Shown here: piece by piece, positions 45,038-51,582 of the stretch
How the letters are laid out: every line of letters begins with the position of its first letter
Position numbering within the stretch: the stretch's first letter is position 1
Assembly: GCF_019097845.1 (NCBI RefSeq)
Contig: NZ_JAHRGM010000016.1
Coordinates: 62,001-126,000, forward strand
Reading direction: 5' to 3'
Origin: Sphingobium sp. AS12
GTDB taxonomy: Bacteria; Pseudomonadota; Alphaproteobacteria; Sphingomonadales; Sphingomonadaceae
DNA length: 64,000 bases
Notes under the pieces: generated by a model
Seen by the model: the letters and a program-made list of their open reading frames with translations, nothing else
The model's database searches: none
Told to the model about the DNA's origin: nothing
Made by a program: the position numbers and the translations under genes

Positions 45038-45500
45038 GAATCTTTTCCCCCCGAATGAGCGGTGCCTGACCGGCAATCCGCTGACGTTCTTCCCTGAGCT
45101 GGGCGATCTGCCGGTCGAGATGGCCCAGGCGCGCGGTGTGGACCTCTTCGCCCACCAGCAGCGCGGCCCCGATTTCCCGCATGATCGGATCGAGCAAATC
45201 CTGCCGGTCGGTCACCGCGACCAGCGCCAGGCAGCGCGACATGATGACCTTGTGTCCCTTGCGCGCCGGGCTGGCATAGGCGTCGAGCATGGTGACGTTG
45301 ATCTCTTCGCCCAGCAGCTCGCCCATCTCGGCCGCGATGACGCCACGGCTACGGCCCTCGGCGGCGGCACTCGCGAGGATGGTGCCGACCATGGCGGAAA
45401 TGCGCTTCTCCAGCCCCGCCAGCGAGGCTGCCGCGCGCGCCATCGTCGGAGCATCGAACGCGAATCCGATCTGGGCGGGATGCGCCTTAGCCTTGGGCAT
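45021..45500 (-). CDS. Conserved Mu-like early protein
   Basis: This 159-residue protein has no recognised function. SRGVIAAEMGELLGEEINV and YASPARKGHKVIMSRCLALV look conserved in alphaproteobacterial Mu-like phages. It lies directly upstream of the transposase gene and overlaps it by 17 bp, suggesting a role in replication or regulation. Confidence 0.65.
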   Translation of the reverse strand: MPKAKAHPAQIGFAFDAPTMARAAASLAGLEKRISAMVGTILASAAAEGRSRGVIAAEMGELLGEEINVTMLDAYASPARKGHKVIMSRCLALVAVTDRQDLLDPIMREIGAALLVGEEVHTARLGHLDRQIAQLREERQRIAGQAPLIRGEKIRDSHR

Positions 45501-45708
45501 CGCCCGCTCCGTTGCAGTTGGGGCAAGGCAAGCCGCGCCGAAGCGCTGTCGAGGTCGGCGGAATTTCGCTCCAGCCGTCATCCCGGCCGCATCGCGTGCA
45601 GCGGAAATGCGCAGCGCTCTTCCCCCGGATGGACAGGCCGGAATCGACTGCGTGCATCATGACGCGCGGCGACCGGCGCGGGCGTATGTGGCCGAACAGG
45701 TCGGTCAT
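45487..45708 (-). CDS. Zinc-ribbon-like small phage protein
   Basis: This 73-residue protein has two Cys pairs, CTRCG and CPNC, spaced as a zinc ribbon. It overlaps both neighbours by 4-14 bp. It may bind DNA or act in recruiting host polymerase; the sequence gives no more. Confidence 0.65.
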   Translation of the reverse strand: MTDLFGHIRPRRSPRVMMHAVDSGLSIRGKSAAHFRCTRCGRDDGWSEIPPTSTALRRGLPCPNCNGAGDAQG

Positions 45709-45977
45709 CCCGCCCATCCTTCCAGAAAGGCAACCGCCGCCGCCCTCAGATTGGCGAACAGCGCCAGTTCGTTGGCATCCAACCAGCACGACTTGTGGGG
45801 CGTGTCGTCGATGCCGATCGCCAACTTCAGCGCCTCGGCCAGCTTGGCCACGACTTCATCGTTGAAAGGGCTGGCTTCGGTGTAGTTGCCCTCACGTGCG
45901 AACCGAAGAAGCTCGGATACGGCCTCGCTGGCCTGCGCCGCCGCGACGATCGCCGACTCTTCCAGCGTCAGGCTCAT
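45705..45977 (-). CDS. Small early phage protein
   Basis: This 90-residue helical protein contains FNDEVVAKLAEALKLAIGID. No family was recognised. Its end overlaps the zinc-ribbon gene by 4 bp and its start the 68-residue gene by 4 bp. Confidence 0.55.
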   Translation of the reverse strand: MSLTLEESAIVAAAQASEAVSELLRFAREGNYTEASPFNDEVVAKLAEALKLAIGIDDTPHKSCWLDANELALFANLRAAAVAFLEGWAG

Positions 45978-46180
45978 GAAAGCCTCCGCCAGCTGATGAC
46001 CTTGCCGTCCCGCATGGCGACTTCGGTGCTCACGTCCGGCGCGCTCGAAAAATCGATGCCGAAAAACAAAGGCGCGCAGGGTTTCGGCCCGCGCCGCGAT
46101 ATCGGCAGGATCATCGCGTGATGCCCGCGCGGTTGACGCTGGGCCGGGCCGGCGCGGCCTGTGATGCGCGGCGCGTTCAC
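45974..46180 (-). CDS. Small basic early phage protein
   Basis: This 68-residue protein starts at a GTG (46180) overlapping the upstream stop. The N-terminus is Arg-rich, and FFGIDFSSAPD occurs in the middle. An internal ATG at 46114 is an alternative start. Function is unknown. Confidence 0.5.
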   Translation of the reverse strand: MNAPRITGRAGPAQRQPRGHHAMILPISRRGPKPCAPLFFGIDFSSAPDVSTEVAMRDGKVISWRRLS

Positions 46181-46494
46181 GCCTGCGCCTCGCTGTCAAT
46201 CGTCTCAATCAACCGGCCCAGATAGGCGATGGCCTGGAGCGCATGGTTGCGCCGGTCGGCGCGATCGACGATCACGTCACCCGCCATGCGCGCATGGTCC
46301 GCCGCGTTCTCGCCATGATCAACATGGGCGAAATGGCATCCCAGTACGGGATCGGTTTCCAGCCGCTTGAGACCCGAATACAGGCAGTGCGCCTCCGCCA
46401 GCACGGTCACGAAGTCCATTTCCGACCAGTCGTCGGCCAGATATTCGACGATCTGCGGCGTCAGCCACAAAGGCGCAGGGCGAACATTGCTCAC
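46177..46494 (-). CDS. Early phage protein, function unknown
   Basis: This 105-residue protein is acidic with a His-rich middle (CHFAHVDHGENAADHARM). It is coupled at its 3' end to the 68-residue gene. The His cluster could bind a metal, but no known motif fits. Confidence 0.55.
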   Translation of the reverse strand: MSNVRPAPLWLTPQIVEYLADDWSEMDFVTVLAEAHCLYSGLKRLETDPVLGCHFAHVDHGENAADHARMAGDVIVDRADRRNHALQAIAYLGRLIETIDSEAQA

Positions 46495-46498
46495 GGCT

Positions 46499-46723
46499 TT
46501 ACTCCCTCATCATCCACGGGTTGTTCCAGGCGCTGAAATGGGCGGTCGGCGCGGGCACCTGGTCCGCATCCTCTTCGTGCGTCTCGCTCGGCGCGGGCGC
46601 AGCCATCCGACCGCAAGCCGCCCTGCGCCGCCGCAGCTCCCGCGCCGCATCGCGCGGCGTGCAATTGAGCCGCGTCGCCAGCTCGAAGGCCTCGCGGGCC
46701 GCACGGAACCGGTCGGCGACCAT
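46499..46723 (-). CDS. Small HTH-like early phage protein
   Basis: This 74-residue protein has a possible HTH, FELATRLNCTPRDAARELRRRR, followed by a Pro/Glu-rich tail. It overlaps the methyltransferase stop by 1 bp (TGATG). It may regulate early genes or support the methyltransferase. Confidence 0.5.
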   Translation of the reverse strand: MVADRFRAAREAFELATRLNCTPRDAARELRRRRAACGRMAAPAPSETHEEDADQVPAPTAHFSAWNNPWMMRE

Positions 46724-47385
46724 CAGGATTGCCCTCCCAAAGGCGGCAGCCAGATCGTCCGCGTCTCGCCGGGCGGGGTTGGTTGCCGCACGTCCCAGAC
46801 GCAGGCGGCATAATCGATCACGCCACCGCGATAGGCGCGGTTGCCCATGGCAAAGACCCGGTCGCCGGGCGGCATCGATGGCCGCTGGCTGAAGATGAGG
46901 ATGAGTTGCGGCGGATGATCGCGACGGACCAGCACGGACCGCTTCTTGCCCGGTGCAAGCCATTTGAGCGGCACCAGCATGACGACGCGATCCGTCGCCA
47001 GGCGGATGGCCTGCCTGACGAAGGCTTCCAATATGCCCTTGCGATAGGAATAGGGTGGATTGGTCCAGATCGAGCAGCGAGCAACCGGCGCACGCTCCAG
47101 CTCAAGGAAATCGGCCGAAAAGAAGGTCGGACGGACGTCGAACATGTCCCATTCAACATTCTCGACCAGATCGGACAGGATGAACCGTCCATTGACGCCA
47201 AGGCCGTCGAGACCTTGCGCGGAATGACCATAGCCAGCAGCAGGGTCCCAGATATGGCAGTCCGGCTCCCGTTCAGGCGCAAGGCCGATCTCGCTAGCGA
47301 CCTGATGCCACTCCCAGCCTTCCTCGACATACCAGTCGAGCGGATGCCGGTTCTTGGCGCGGCCCGTGGAGATATCACCGCGCAT
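46723..47385 (-). CDS. Phage DNA methyltransferase-like protein
   Basis: This 220-residue protein has a SAM-binding motif I-like WDPAAGYGHS and the catalytic motif IV NPPYSYRKGILEAFVRQAI, as in N6-adenine or N4-cytosine enzymes. No target-recognition domain is evident. It lies in the early operon and could protect phage DNA from host restriction, like Mu mom in purpose. The ATG at 47385 was chosen; a longer frame starts at 47448. Confidence 0.72.
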   Translation of the reverse strand: MRGDISTGRAKNRHPLDWYVEEGWEWHQVASEIGLAPEREPDCHIWDPAAGYGHSAQGLDGLGVNGRFILSDLVENVEWDMFDVRPTFFSADFLELERAPVARCSIWTNPPYSYRKGILEAFVRQAIRLATDRVVMLVPLKWLAPGKKRSVLVRRDHPPQLILIFSQRPSMPPGDRVFAMGNRAYRGGVIDYAACVWDVRQPTPPGETRTIWLPPLGGQS

Positions 47386-48616
47386 CGGCGGTCTCCCGCG
47401 CAGCCCAGCCACGCACAACGCCGATCCAGTGCTTACGCCGCCGCTCAAATTCGTTGGGTGCCGTGAACGGATAATCTCTCGGCAGCTGCCAGCGCGTCAG
47501 ATAGTCATCGGCCGACATGCCCAGCCGCCGCAGATGCGGTCGCAGGCGCAGATGGCGTGTGCCGTCCTCCAGGCAGACGATATAGTCCGGCTTGACCGAA
47601 GCACGGACCGCAACAGCCGGGACCAGCTTGCCTGTGTCGGAAGCAGAGCTGCCCAGCTCCTCATTGAGGATGTCGCGCAGCTGCCGTTTCACATCGTCCG
47701 AGCCCAGCGCCTGGACGAATTCGCTCAGATGCCGCTTCTGCAAAGCCGGTGTGAGCCGTGCGAGACCGCCCACCACAGCGTTGACATGTTTCTGATGAGC
47801 CAAGGGGGCAGGACCGTCAGCGGCACCGATGCCGATGCTGATCCGGGCGTCGATCGCATTCAGGCCTTCGTCGGCCAGCAGCGCCTCGATCACTGCGCGG
47901 CGCTGTGCTTCGTCCTGGACTTCGGCGATCAGCTTGAGTTGGGAAGCGTTCTCCCCAACGATCGGATGCTTAGCCAGCGGCTCCGCCAATTCGGGGAAGG
48001 GTGCGATCAGCAATCGGTAGAGCGCGAGATTCCGGTATACATCACGCTCGCTGAGCCCCATCGCTTCGCGCGCGGATTCCTGCCACCCATATACGCCTGC
48101 CAAATTGGCAGACGTATCGTTCACCTCGTCTGTCAGCGCCTGTCCAACGGTCGATTCAGATGCTTTGACCCTGTCCCATCGTGCCTTGATGGCCAGCTGC
48201 TGCTGCTTCATCTCGCCATGCACCCGCGCCAGTCGCTTGCGCGCGGCCTCGACGAACGAATGAACGAACATCGCATTCTCGATCGGCGGCAGTTTGCGCC
48301 GTTCCAGATTTTCGGACGATTCGAGGTTCTCAAACTCCTCCGCCGCCGCGTCCGCTACATCGATCCCCCAAACCTTGAGCCCTTCCAGGGCTGCGCCGAC
48401 CAGTCGGTGGCGGCCCACGACCAATAACCATGGCGCTTCACCCGTGGGATCGACTTGCATCTTGATCGGATCGCGCTGGCCGTAGGCGCGCATCGACTGG
48501 CCAATCGCAACCGCGAAATCTTCATTGAAGAAGCCGACCCGTTCACCGATCCGGACGTCAGCGGGGTCCACTTCGATCAGCGTGGCACCCGCCAGCAGGG
48601 ATACGCGACCGCTCAT
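47375..48616 (-). CDS. ParB-like protein fused to a MucR/Ros-like domain
   Basis: This 413-residue protein begins with a ParB/Spo0J-type N-terminal domain (NEDFAVAIGQSMRAYGQRDP, WLLVVGRHRLVGAALEG). The C-terminal 65 residues look like MucR/Ros: PDYIVCLEDGTRHLRLRPHL then YLTRWQLPRDYPFTAPNEFE. MucR is a global regulator of alphaproteobacteria that binds AT-rich DNA. The fusion may silence host or phage promoters or act on partition. It overlaps the previous minus ORF by 4 bp. Confidence 0.75.
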   Translation of the reverse strand: MSGRVSLLAGATLIEVDPADVRIGERVGFFNEDFAVAIGQSMRAYGQRDPIKMQVDPTGEAPWLLVVGRHRLVGAALEGLKVWGIDVADAAAEEFENLESSENLERRKLPPIENAMFVHSFVEAARKRLARVHGEMKQQQLAIKARWDRVKASESTVGQALTDEVNDTSANLAGVYGWQESAREAMGLSERDVYRNLALYRLLIAPFPELAEPLAKHPIVGENASQLKLIAEVQDEAQRRAVIEALLADEGLNAIDARISIGIGAADGPAPLAHQKHVNAVVGGLARLTPALQKRHLSEFVQALGSDDVKRQLRDILNEELGSSASDTGKLVPAVAVRASVKPDYIVCLEDGTRHLRLRPHLRRLGMSADDYLTRWQLPRDYPFTAPNEFERRRKHWIGVVRGWAARETADAR

Positions 48617-49044
48617 TTGATGTCTCCACTTAGGCGATGCGGGGAGCCATCCGCGCTGTTAGCGTCGGAGGCGTTGATGAAAGTGGAGGGAACATGGACG
48701 CCGAACAGATCAGCTTCTTGGGCGCGCAGATCGAAGGGCTGCGGTTGCTGCTCACTGCCCATATCGAAACGACGGAGCGCCTTCTTAGCGGCAGCGCGGC
48801 GGCGACCGCGAACAATGCGGAAATGAAGCGCCGCGCGTGCCTCATGGTGGGGCAGATCGAAACGGCCACGGCACTGGAAGCGCTTCTCGACAATTTGCGT
48901 GATCGTTTCGATATGCCGGCGAACGACTGATGCGCGCCTCGGAATTGCAGGATCAGCAAGTGGCATTTCGCCTGCCAAAGCCCGCTCAGCGACCAAGATC
49001 CCGGCCATCCGCGCCTTGTGCGCGATCATCAATTCGTCGCTCAC
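48613..49044 (-). CDS. Possible early gene between Ner-like and ParB-MucR
   Basis: This 143-residue frame starts at GTG 49044, overlapping the Ner-like stop (GTGA), and ends overlapping the ParB-MucR start (ATGA). Both couplings favour a real gene. Against this, its codon use is less GC-rich than neighbours, and its middle is simply antisense to the 78-residue plus-strand frame at 48694-48930. Residues 45-95 are basic. Confidence 0.4.
   Translation of the reverse strand: MSDELMIAHKARMAGILVAERALAGEMPLADPAIPRRASVVRRHIETITQIVEKRFQCRGRFDLPHHEARAALHFRIVRGRRRAAAKKALRRFDMGSEQQPQPFDLRAQEADLFGVHVPSTFINASDANSADGSPHRLSGDIK
48694..48930 (+). CDS. Small helical plus-strand phage protein
   Basis: This 78-residue protein (start MDAEQISFLGAQIEGL) is predicted all helical. 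GGAGGG lies three bases before the ATG, and its codon use matches the phage better than the opposite frame. It is antisense to the early minus-strand operon. It may be a lysogeny-time regulator or an antisense element. Confidence 0.5.
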   Translation: MDAEQISFLGAQIEGLRLLLTAHIETTERLLSGSAAATANNAEMKRRACLMVGQIETATALEALLDNLRDRFDMPAND

Positions 49045-49280
49045 GCGCGCACCGCCTTCCGGACGCGTCGATTCCCTGCGGCTTCGACATGCTCCAAAGC
49101 GGCATAGAGCTTCTCGATACTGCTCATATTGGCACTGATCGGGTCGGGGTTTCTGGGCGACCTTTTCCAACGACTGAAAGTCGTGGGGTGGACACCTGCG
49201 CGTTTGCAGACGGCACCCATAGAGATGCGGGCCGCGAAGGCTCGCCCCTCCAGTTCTGCTATGATGGCTTGTTGATCCAT
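49041..49280 (-). CDS. Ner/Cro-like early repressor
   Basis: This 79-residue protein has an HTH, RISMGAVCKRAGVHPTTFSRW, of the XRE/Ner kind. It is the first gene of the leftward early operon and is divergent from the S24 repressor, just as ner and c are in Mu. It likely turns down early transcription and blocks repressor synthesis on entry to lysis. Confidence 0.78.
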   Translation of the reverse strand: MDQQAIIAELEGRAFAARISMGAVCKRAGVHPTTFSRWKRSPRNPDPISANMSSIEKLYAALEHVEAAGNRRVRKAVRA

Positions 49281-49293
49281 GGGGACTGGTTAA

Positions 49294-49356
49294 TAGCATT
49301 ATTGCTAATCTGCAATAGCAATAATGCTAACAGCGATCAGTTAGCGTATTTGCTAA
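49294..49356. promoter_or_regulatory. Three palindromic operators between repressor and Ner-like gene
   Basis: Three dyads lie in the 85-bp divergent promoter region: TAGCATTATTGCTA (49294-49307), TAGCAATAATGCTA (49316-49329) and TTAGCGTATTTGCTAA (49341-49356). The consensus is TTAGCAnTAnTGCTAA. Centre spacing is 22 and 26 bp. They are the obvious sites for the repressor and Ner-like protein, and the AT-rich sequence between them contains the promoters. Confidence 0.85.
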
Positions 49357-49365
49357 GACAGCCGC

Positions 49366-50046
49366 ATGGATGGACTTGATCAGGACCGGAAGCTGCTGAA
49401 GGCTCTCGCCGATTACACAGGACTCACGCCGGCCGGTCTCGCACGCGCAGCTGGCGTGGCTGCAACGACGATCAATCGCCCGTTCAGCGGGACAGCGACG
49501 ACACGGTTGAGCCAGCCGACTTTAGAGAAGCTGCGAAGGCGATTTCCCGAGTTCGATGGCTGGGCGGGGGCGGGCGCAGGCGAACATTCTTTGTCCGATC
49601 GCCGTCAATCCTACAGCGCCGAGCCGATCATACGATCGGAAGTCGTCGAGGTCGGAGAGATTGACCTGCGCTATGGCCTGGGCGGCGTCTACATGGACGA
49701 GACGCCCGAACCGCAGATGCGCTCTTTTTCGCGCGAATGGCTCCGCCAGATTACGAGCAGTTCCCCGGCTGACTTGCATTGGGCGCGCGGGCAAGGCAAT
49801 TCGATGGAGCCCACGATCAGCGACGGCGATATCATACTGATCGATAGATCGCAGGTCACGCCCGCCTTTGGCGACCTTTACTGGGCTATTGCCTTCGGCC
49901 AGATCGGGATGATCAAGCGGTTGCGCCCGATGCCCGACGGAAGTGTTAAAATCCTCTCGGATAACCCTGCCGTCCCGCCAGATACGGCGGTTGATGGTGA
50001 ACTGAGCATTTTCGGTCGCGTTGTCGCGATTGTGAAAAAGGTGTGA
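49366..50046 (+). CDS. S24-type phage repressor
   Basis: This 226-residue protein has an N-terminal HTH (TPAGLARAAGVAATTINRPF) and a C-terminal S24/LexA-type domain with the catalytic Ser in GNSMEPTISDGD and Lys in GMIKRLRP. It should maintain lysogeny and be cleaved when RecA is activated. This makes the prophage SOS-inducible in principle, unlike Mu c. The start overlaps the operator region. Confidence 0.9.
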   Translation: MDGLDQDRKLLKALADYTGLTPAGLARAAGVAATTINRPFSGTATTRLSQPTLEKLRRRFPEFDGWAGAGAGEHSLSDRRQSYSAEPIIRSEVVEVGEIDLRYGLGGVYMDETPEPQMRSFSREWLRQITSSSPADLHWARGQGNSMEPTISDGDIILIDRSQVTPAFGDLYWAIAFGQIGMIKRLRPMPDGSVKILSDNPAVPPDTAVDGELSIFGRVVAIVKKV

Positions 50047-50057
50047 GGGAGTACTCG

Positions 50058-50429
50058 ATGCGACTTACGCAGATTTGCAAACTGACCCTCTATGCTTGCC
50101 TTGCCACGTCCTTTTCAACGGCGACGATCGCTAAGGCTGATAGCCTCAAGGATTTGGTCGATAAGTTACCGGCCGCCAGCCTCAACAGCAACAAAAGCAC
50201 AGAAGCGCTCGAATATTGTATTGGGGTTGGCATTGGCGACTGGCTGATACCTGGGACGTTGAGAGGCGAGCGAAAACTGCTGATCTGGGGTAGCCCAAAC
50301 GCCCCTTTCTCCAACGCGATTTACACGTTGGTACGCATTGACGACGAAGGTCAGCAGCGGTCGATCGCATTCCGATCCCACAAAGCATGGGATGAAAAAA
50401 CTGCCGCGTTGATTCAGTCCTGCTTATAG
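50058..50429 (+). CDS. Secreted protein in the phage immunity region
   Basis: This 123-residue protein starts at 50058, with GAGGGAG six bases upstream. It has a signal peptide (MRLTQICKLTLYACLATSFS to about residue 28) and a mature part with two Cys (YCIGVGIGDWLIPG and the C-terminal SCL). It lies downstream of the repressor on the same strand, so it should be made in lysogens. Exclusion of other phages or another envelope change is a fair guess, but no homologue was recognised. Confidence 0.7.
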   Translation: MRLTQICKLTLYACLATSFSTATIAKADSLKDLVDKLPAASLNSNKSTEALEYCIGVGIGDWLIPGTLRGERKLLIWGSPNAPFSNAIYTLVRIDDEGQQRSIAFRSHKAWDEKTAALIQSCL

Positions 50430-50438
50430 CGAGAAATT

Positions 50439-50651
50439 ATGGCGAAACGCTCCGATATGCCCCCGAGGGAACGCGCCGCCAGGGCGCTATGCCGCAAGAA
50501 CGGCCTCCCGGAGAATACCAAGTTCGAAGGTAGGCCCATGTGGGAAAGCTATCTCGACACGGTGGACACGGTCATTGCGGCCCTGGGAGATTATGCCGGT
50601 CCCGAGATCGCGATCGTCCCTCGCCTCAAGCTCGGTCCGGATGGCGACTGA
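50439..50651 (+). CDS. Small lysogeny-region protein
   Basis: This 70-residue protein starts 9 bp after the secreted protein gene. It contains the stretch PRERAARALCRKNGLPENTK, which looks like a short HTH, and MWESYLDTVDTVIAAL. Function is unknown. Confidence 0.6.
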   Translation: MAKRSDMPPRERAARALCRKNGLPENTKFEGRPMWESYLDTVDTVIAALGDYAGPEIAIVPRLKLGPDGD

Positions 50652-50764
50652 TGCGACAGTCATGGTCCGACTATGATCCTGAACCGCTGGGCTGGGCTGA
50701 TTGGGCAATGATCGTCCTGGTTGGCGTAGCGCACATCATCTGGTTGATCGGCACGATATTTTGA
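50651..50764 (+). CDS. 37-residue single-span membrane peptide
   Basis: This 37-residue frame starts at an ATG overlapping the upstream stop by one base (TGATG). It has DYDPEPLGWADWAMIVLVGV followed by a hydrophobic helix to the end. Short membrane peptides like this occur at phage immunity ends, where they may exclude superinfecting phage. The coupling supports it. Confidence 0.55.
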   Translation: MRQSWSDYDPEPLGWADWAMIVLVGVAHIIWLIGTIF

Positions 50765-50861
50765 CCTGCACATGCCTCCGAAACTTGTCCCACTTAAATC
50801 GCGGCTGTTCATGGGCGCTGGTCTCGACAGGAACGGAAATCCGCCACTTTTGGGGCCATTG

Positions 50862-50890
50862 GGAAGTGGGGCATCAAAAACCCCACTTCC
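50862..50890 (+). terminator. Terminator-like hairpin after lysogeny genes
   Basis: A perfect 10-bp stem, GGAAGTGGGG (50862-50871) and CCCCACTTCC (50881-50890), has a 9-base loop. It lies about 100 bp after the last plus-strand gene. There is no T-run, so termination may be partial. Confidence 0.5.
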
Positions 50891-51131
50891 TCCTCACTTT
50901 CCCAAGGGTGAGACACGCCTCAAACAGCTCTCAAACGCCCATTTACCGCGCCTCAGACATGTTTCAGACGAAACGTCAGAATCCAGCCTGTCGCGGCAAT
51001 CGACCGACTAAATTAACCTTCAGTCCAGACAATCATTCCACCGCAACGCGCGCGCCGCGAAGCCGCAGAAAACCCCATTTTTGGAGGGTCTATGCCGCGA
51101 AGCCCCGTTAAATCCCGGATAATCCCGGACT

Positions 51132-51154
51132 CCAGCCTCTCTTGTCATCTAACA
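51132..51154. other. Phage left terminal repeat and transposase site
   Basis: Read on the minus strand, this end is TGTTAGATGACAAGAGAGGC..., which matches the other end (TGTAGCGCGGCAAGAGAAGC) at TGT and at CAAGAGA-GCTGG. The site starts 10 bp from the terminus, exactly as at the other end. It is the inverted partner needed by the transposase. Confidence 0.8.
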
Positions 51155-51491
51155 CAAGGCGCTGTGCCGGGGCCGCGCGCCGGTCGCGCGGTTGAGCGAC
51201 GTCATGCTGCTGGGGCAGGGGGTCGCCTACCGTATCGACAGCCCGGAGCTTATGGCGATGCGGGATGAACTGGCCGATGCCTTTACCGGGCTTTTGACGC
51301 CGCAGGACCAGGCCCGGCCACGCCTGCATGTCACGGTGCAGAACAAGGTGAAGCCGGCGGAGGCCAAGGCGCTGGCGGAAACTTTGCGGGCGGATTTTCA
51401 GCCCCGCCCGTTCGTCATAGCAGGGCTGGCCGCCTGGCATTATCGCGGCGGTCCGTGGGAACTGGCGATGAAGGCGAGTTTTCGGGGGTAA
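51155..51491 (+). pseudogene. 2H phosphoesterase (2'-5' RNA ligase-like), 3' part
   Basis: This is the C-terminal part of the broken gene. It begins with the second CAAGG copy and continues the frame from codon 58 of the 5' part. The second HxT motif HVTVQN is here (RLHVTVQNKV). Left alone, a TTG at 51192 could start a 99-residue remnant, but the first catalytic His would be lost. Confidence 0.88.
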
Positions 51492-51501
51492 AGCCTTACC
51501 T

Positions 51502-51573
51502 CCGTTCGTTTCGAGCGAAGTCGAGAAACGCTTGGCGCGCTGCCGGCTTCTCGACTTCGCTCGAAGCGAACGG
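51502..51573. repeat. 26-bp hairpin repeat between convergent genes
   Basis: The arms (51502-51527 and 51548-51573) pair over 26 bp with one mismatch and a 20-base loop. The core TTCGAGCGAAGTCGAGAA is a palindromic repeat type common in sphingomonads. It lies between the 2H gene remnant and the convergent reductase gene, so it may end both transcripts. Confidence 0.75.
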
Positions 51574-51582
51574 AAGCAGAAT

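Larger units (their letters stand above)
12356..51154 (-). mobile_element. Mu-like transposable siphovirus prophage
   Basis: This 38,799-bp element has TGT...ACA termini, a flanking 5-bp duplication CAAGG, and related terminal sequences in inverted orientation. It encodes a MuA-type DDE transposase, a MuB-type ATPase, GemA, a Mor/C-type activator, Mu gp25-28-like genes, an HK97-type head and a siphovirus tail. This is the D3112/B3/RcapMu kind of layout. The immunity end is at the right (51154) and the tail-fibre end at the left (12356), so most genes read on the minus strand. No structural gene appears broken, so it may be inducible. Confidence 0.95.
50765..51154. other. Phage left end (attL side) non-coding region
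   Basis: This 390-bp end of the phage carries no convincing gene; a 79-residue plus-strand frame has poor codon use. It holds a hairpin at 50862-50890, a partial transposase-site copy at 50983-50995 (10/13 match), a GTTTC-AGAC-GAAAC palindrome at about 50961-50974, and the terminal site CAAGAGAGGCTGG (minus strand 51132-51144). The last bases are TAACA. Confidence 0.6.

Noticed and set aside
50772-51011. A 79-residue plus-strand frame near the phage left end
   Set aside because: It lies in the end region with terminator and transposase sites, has poor codon use, and no ribosome-binding site is evident.
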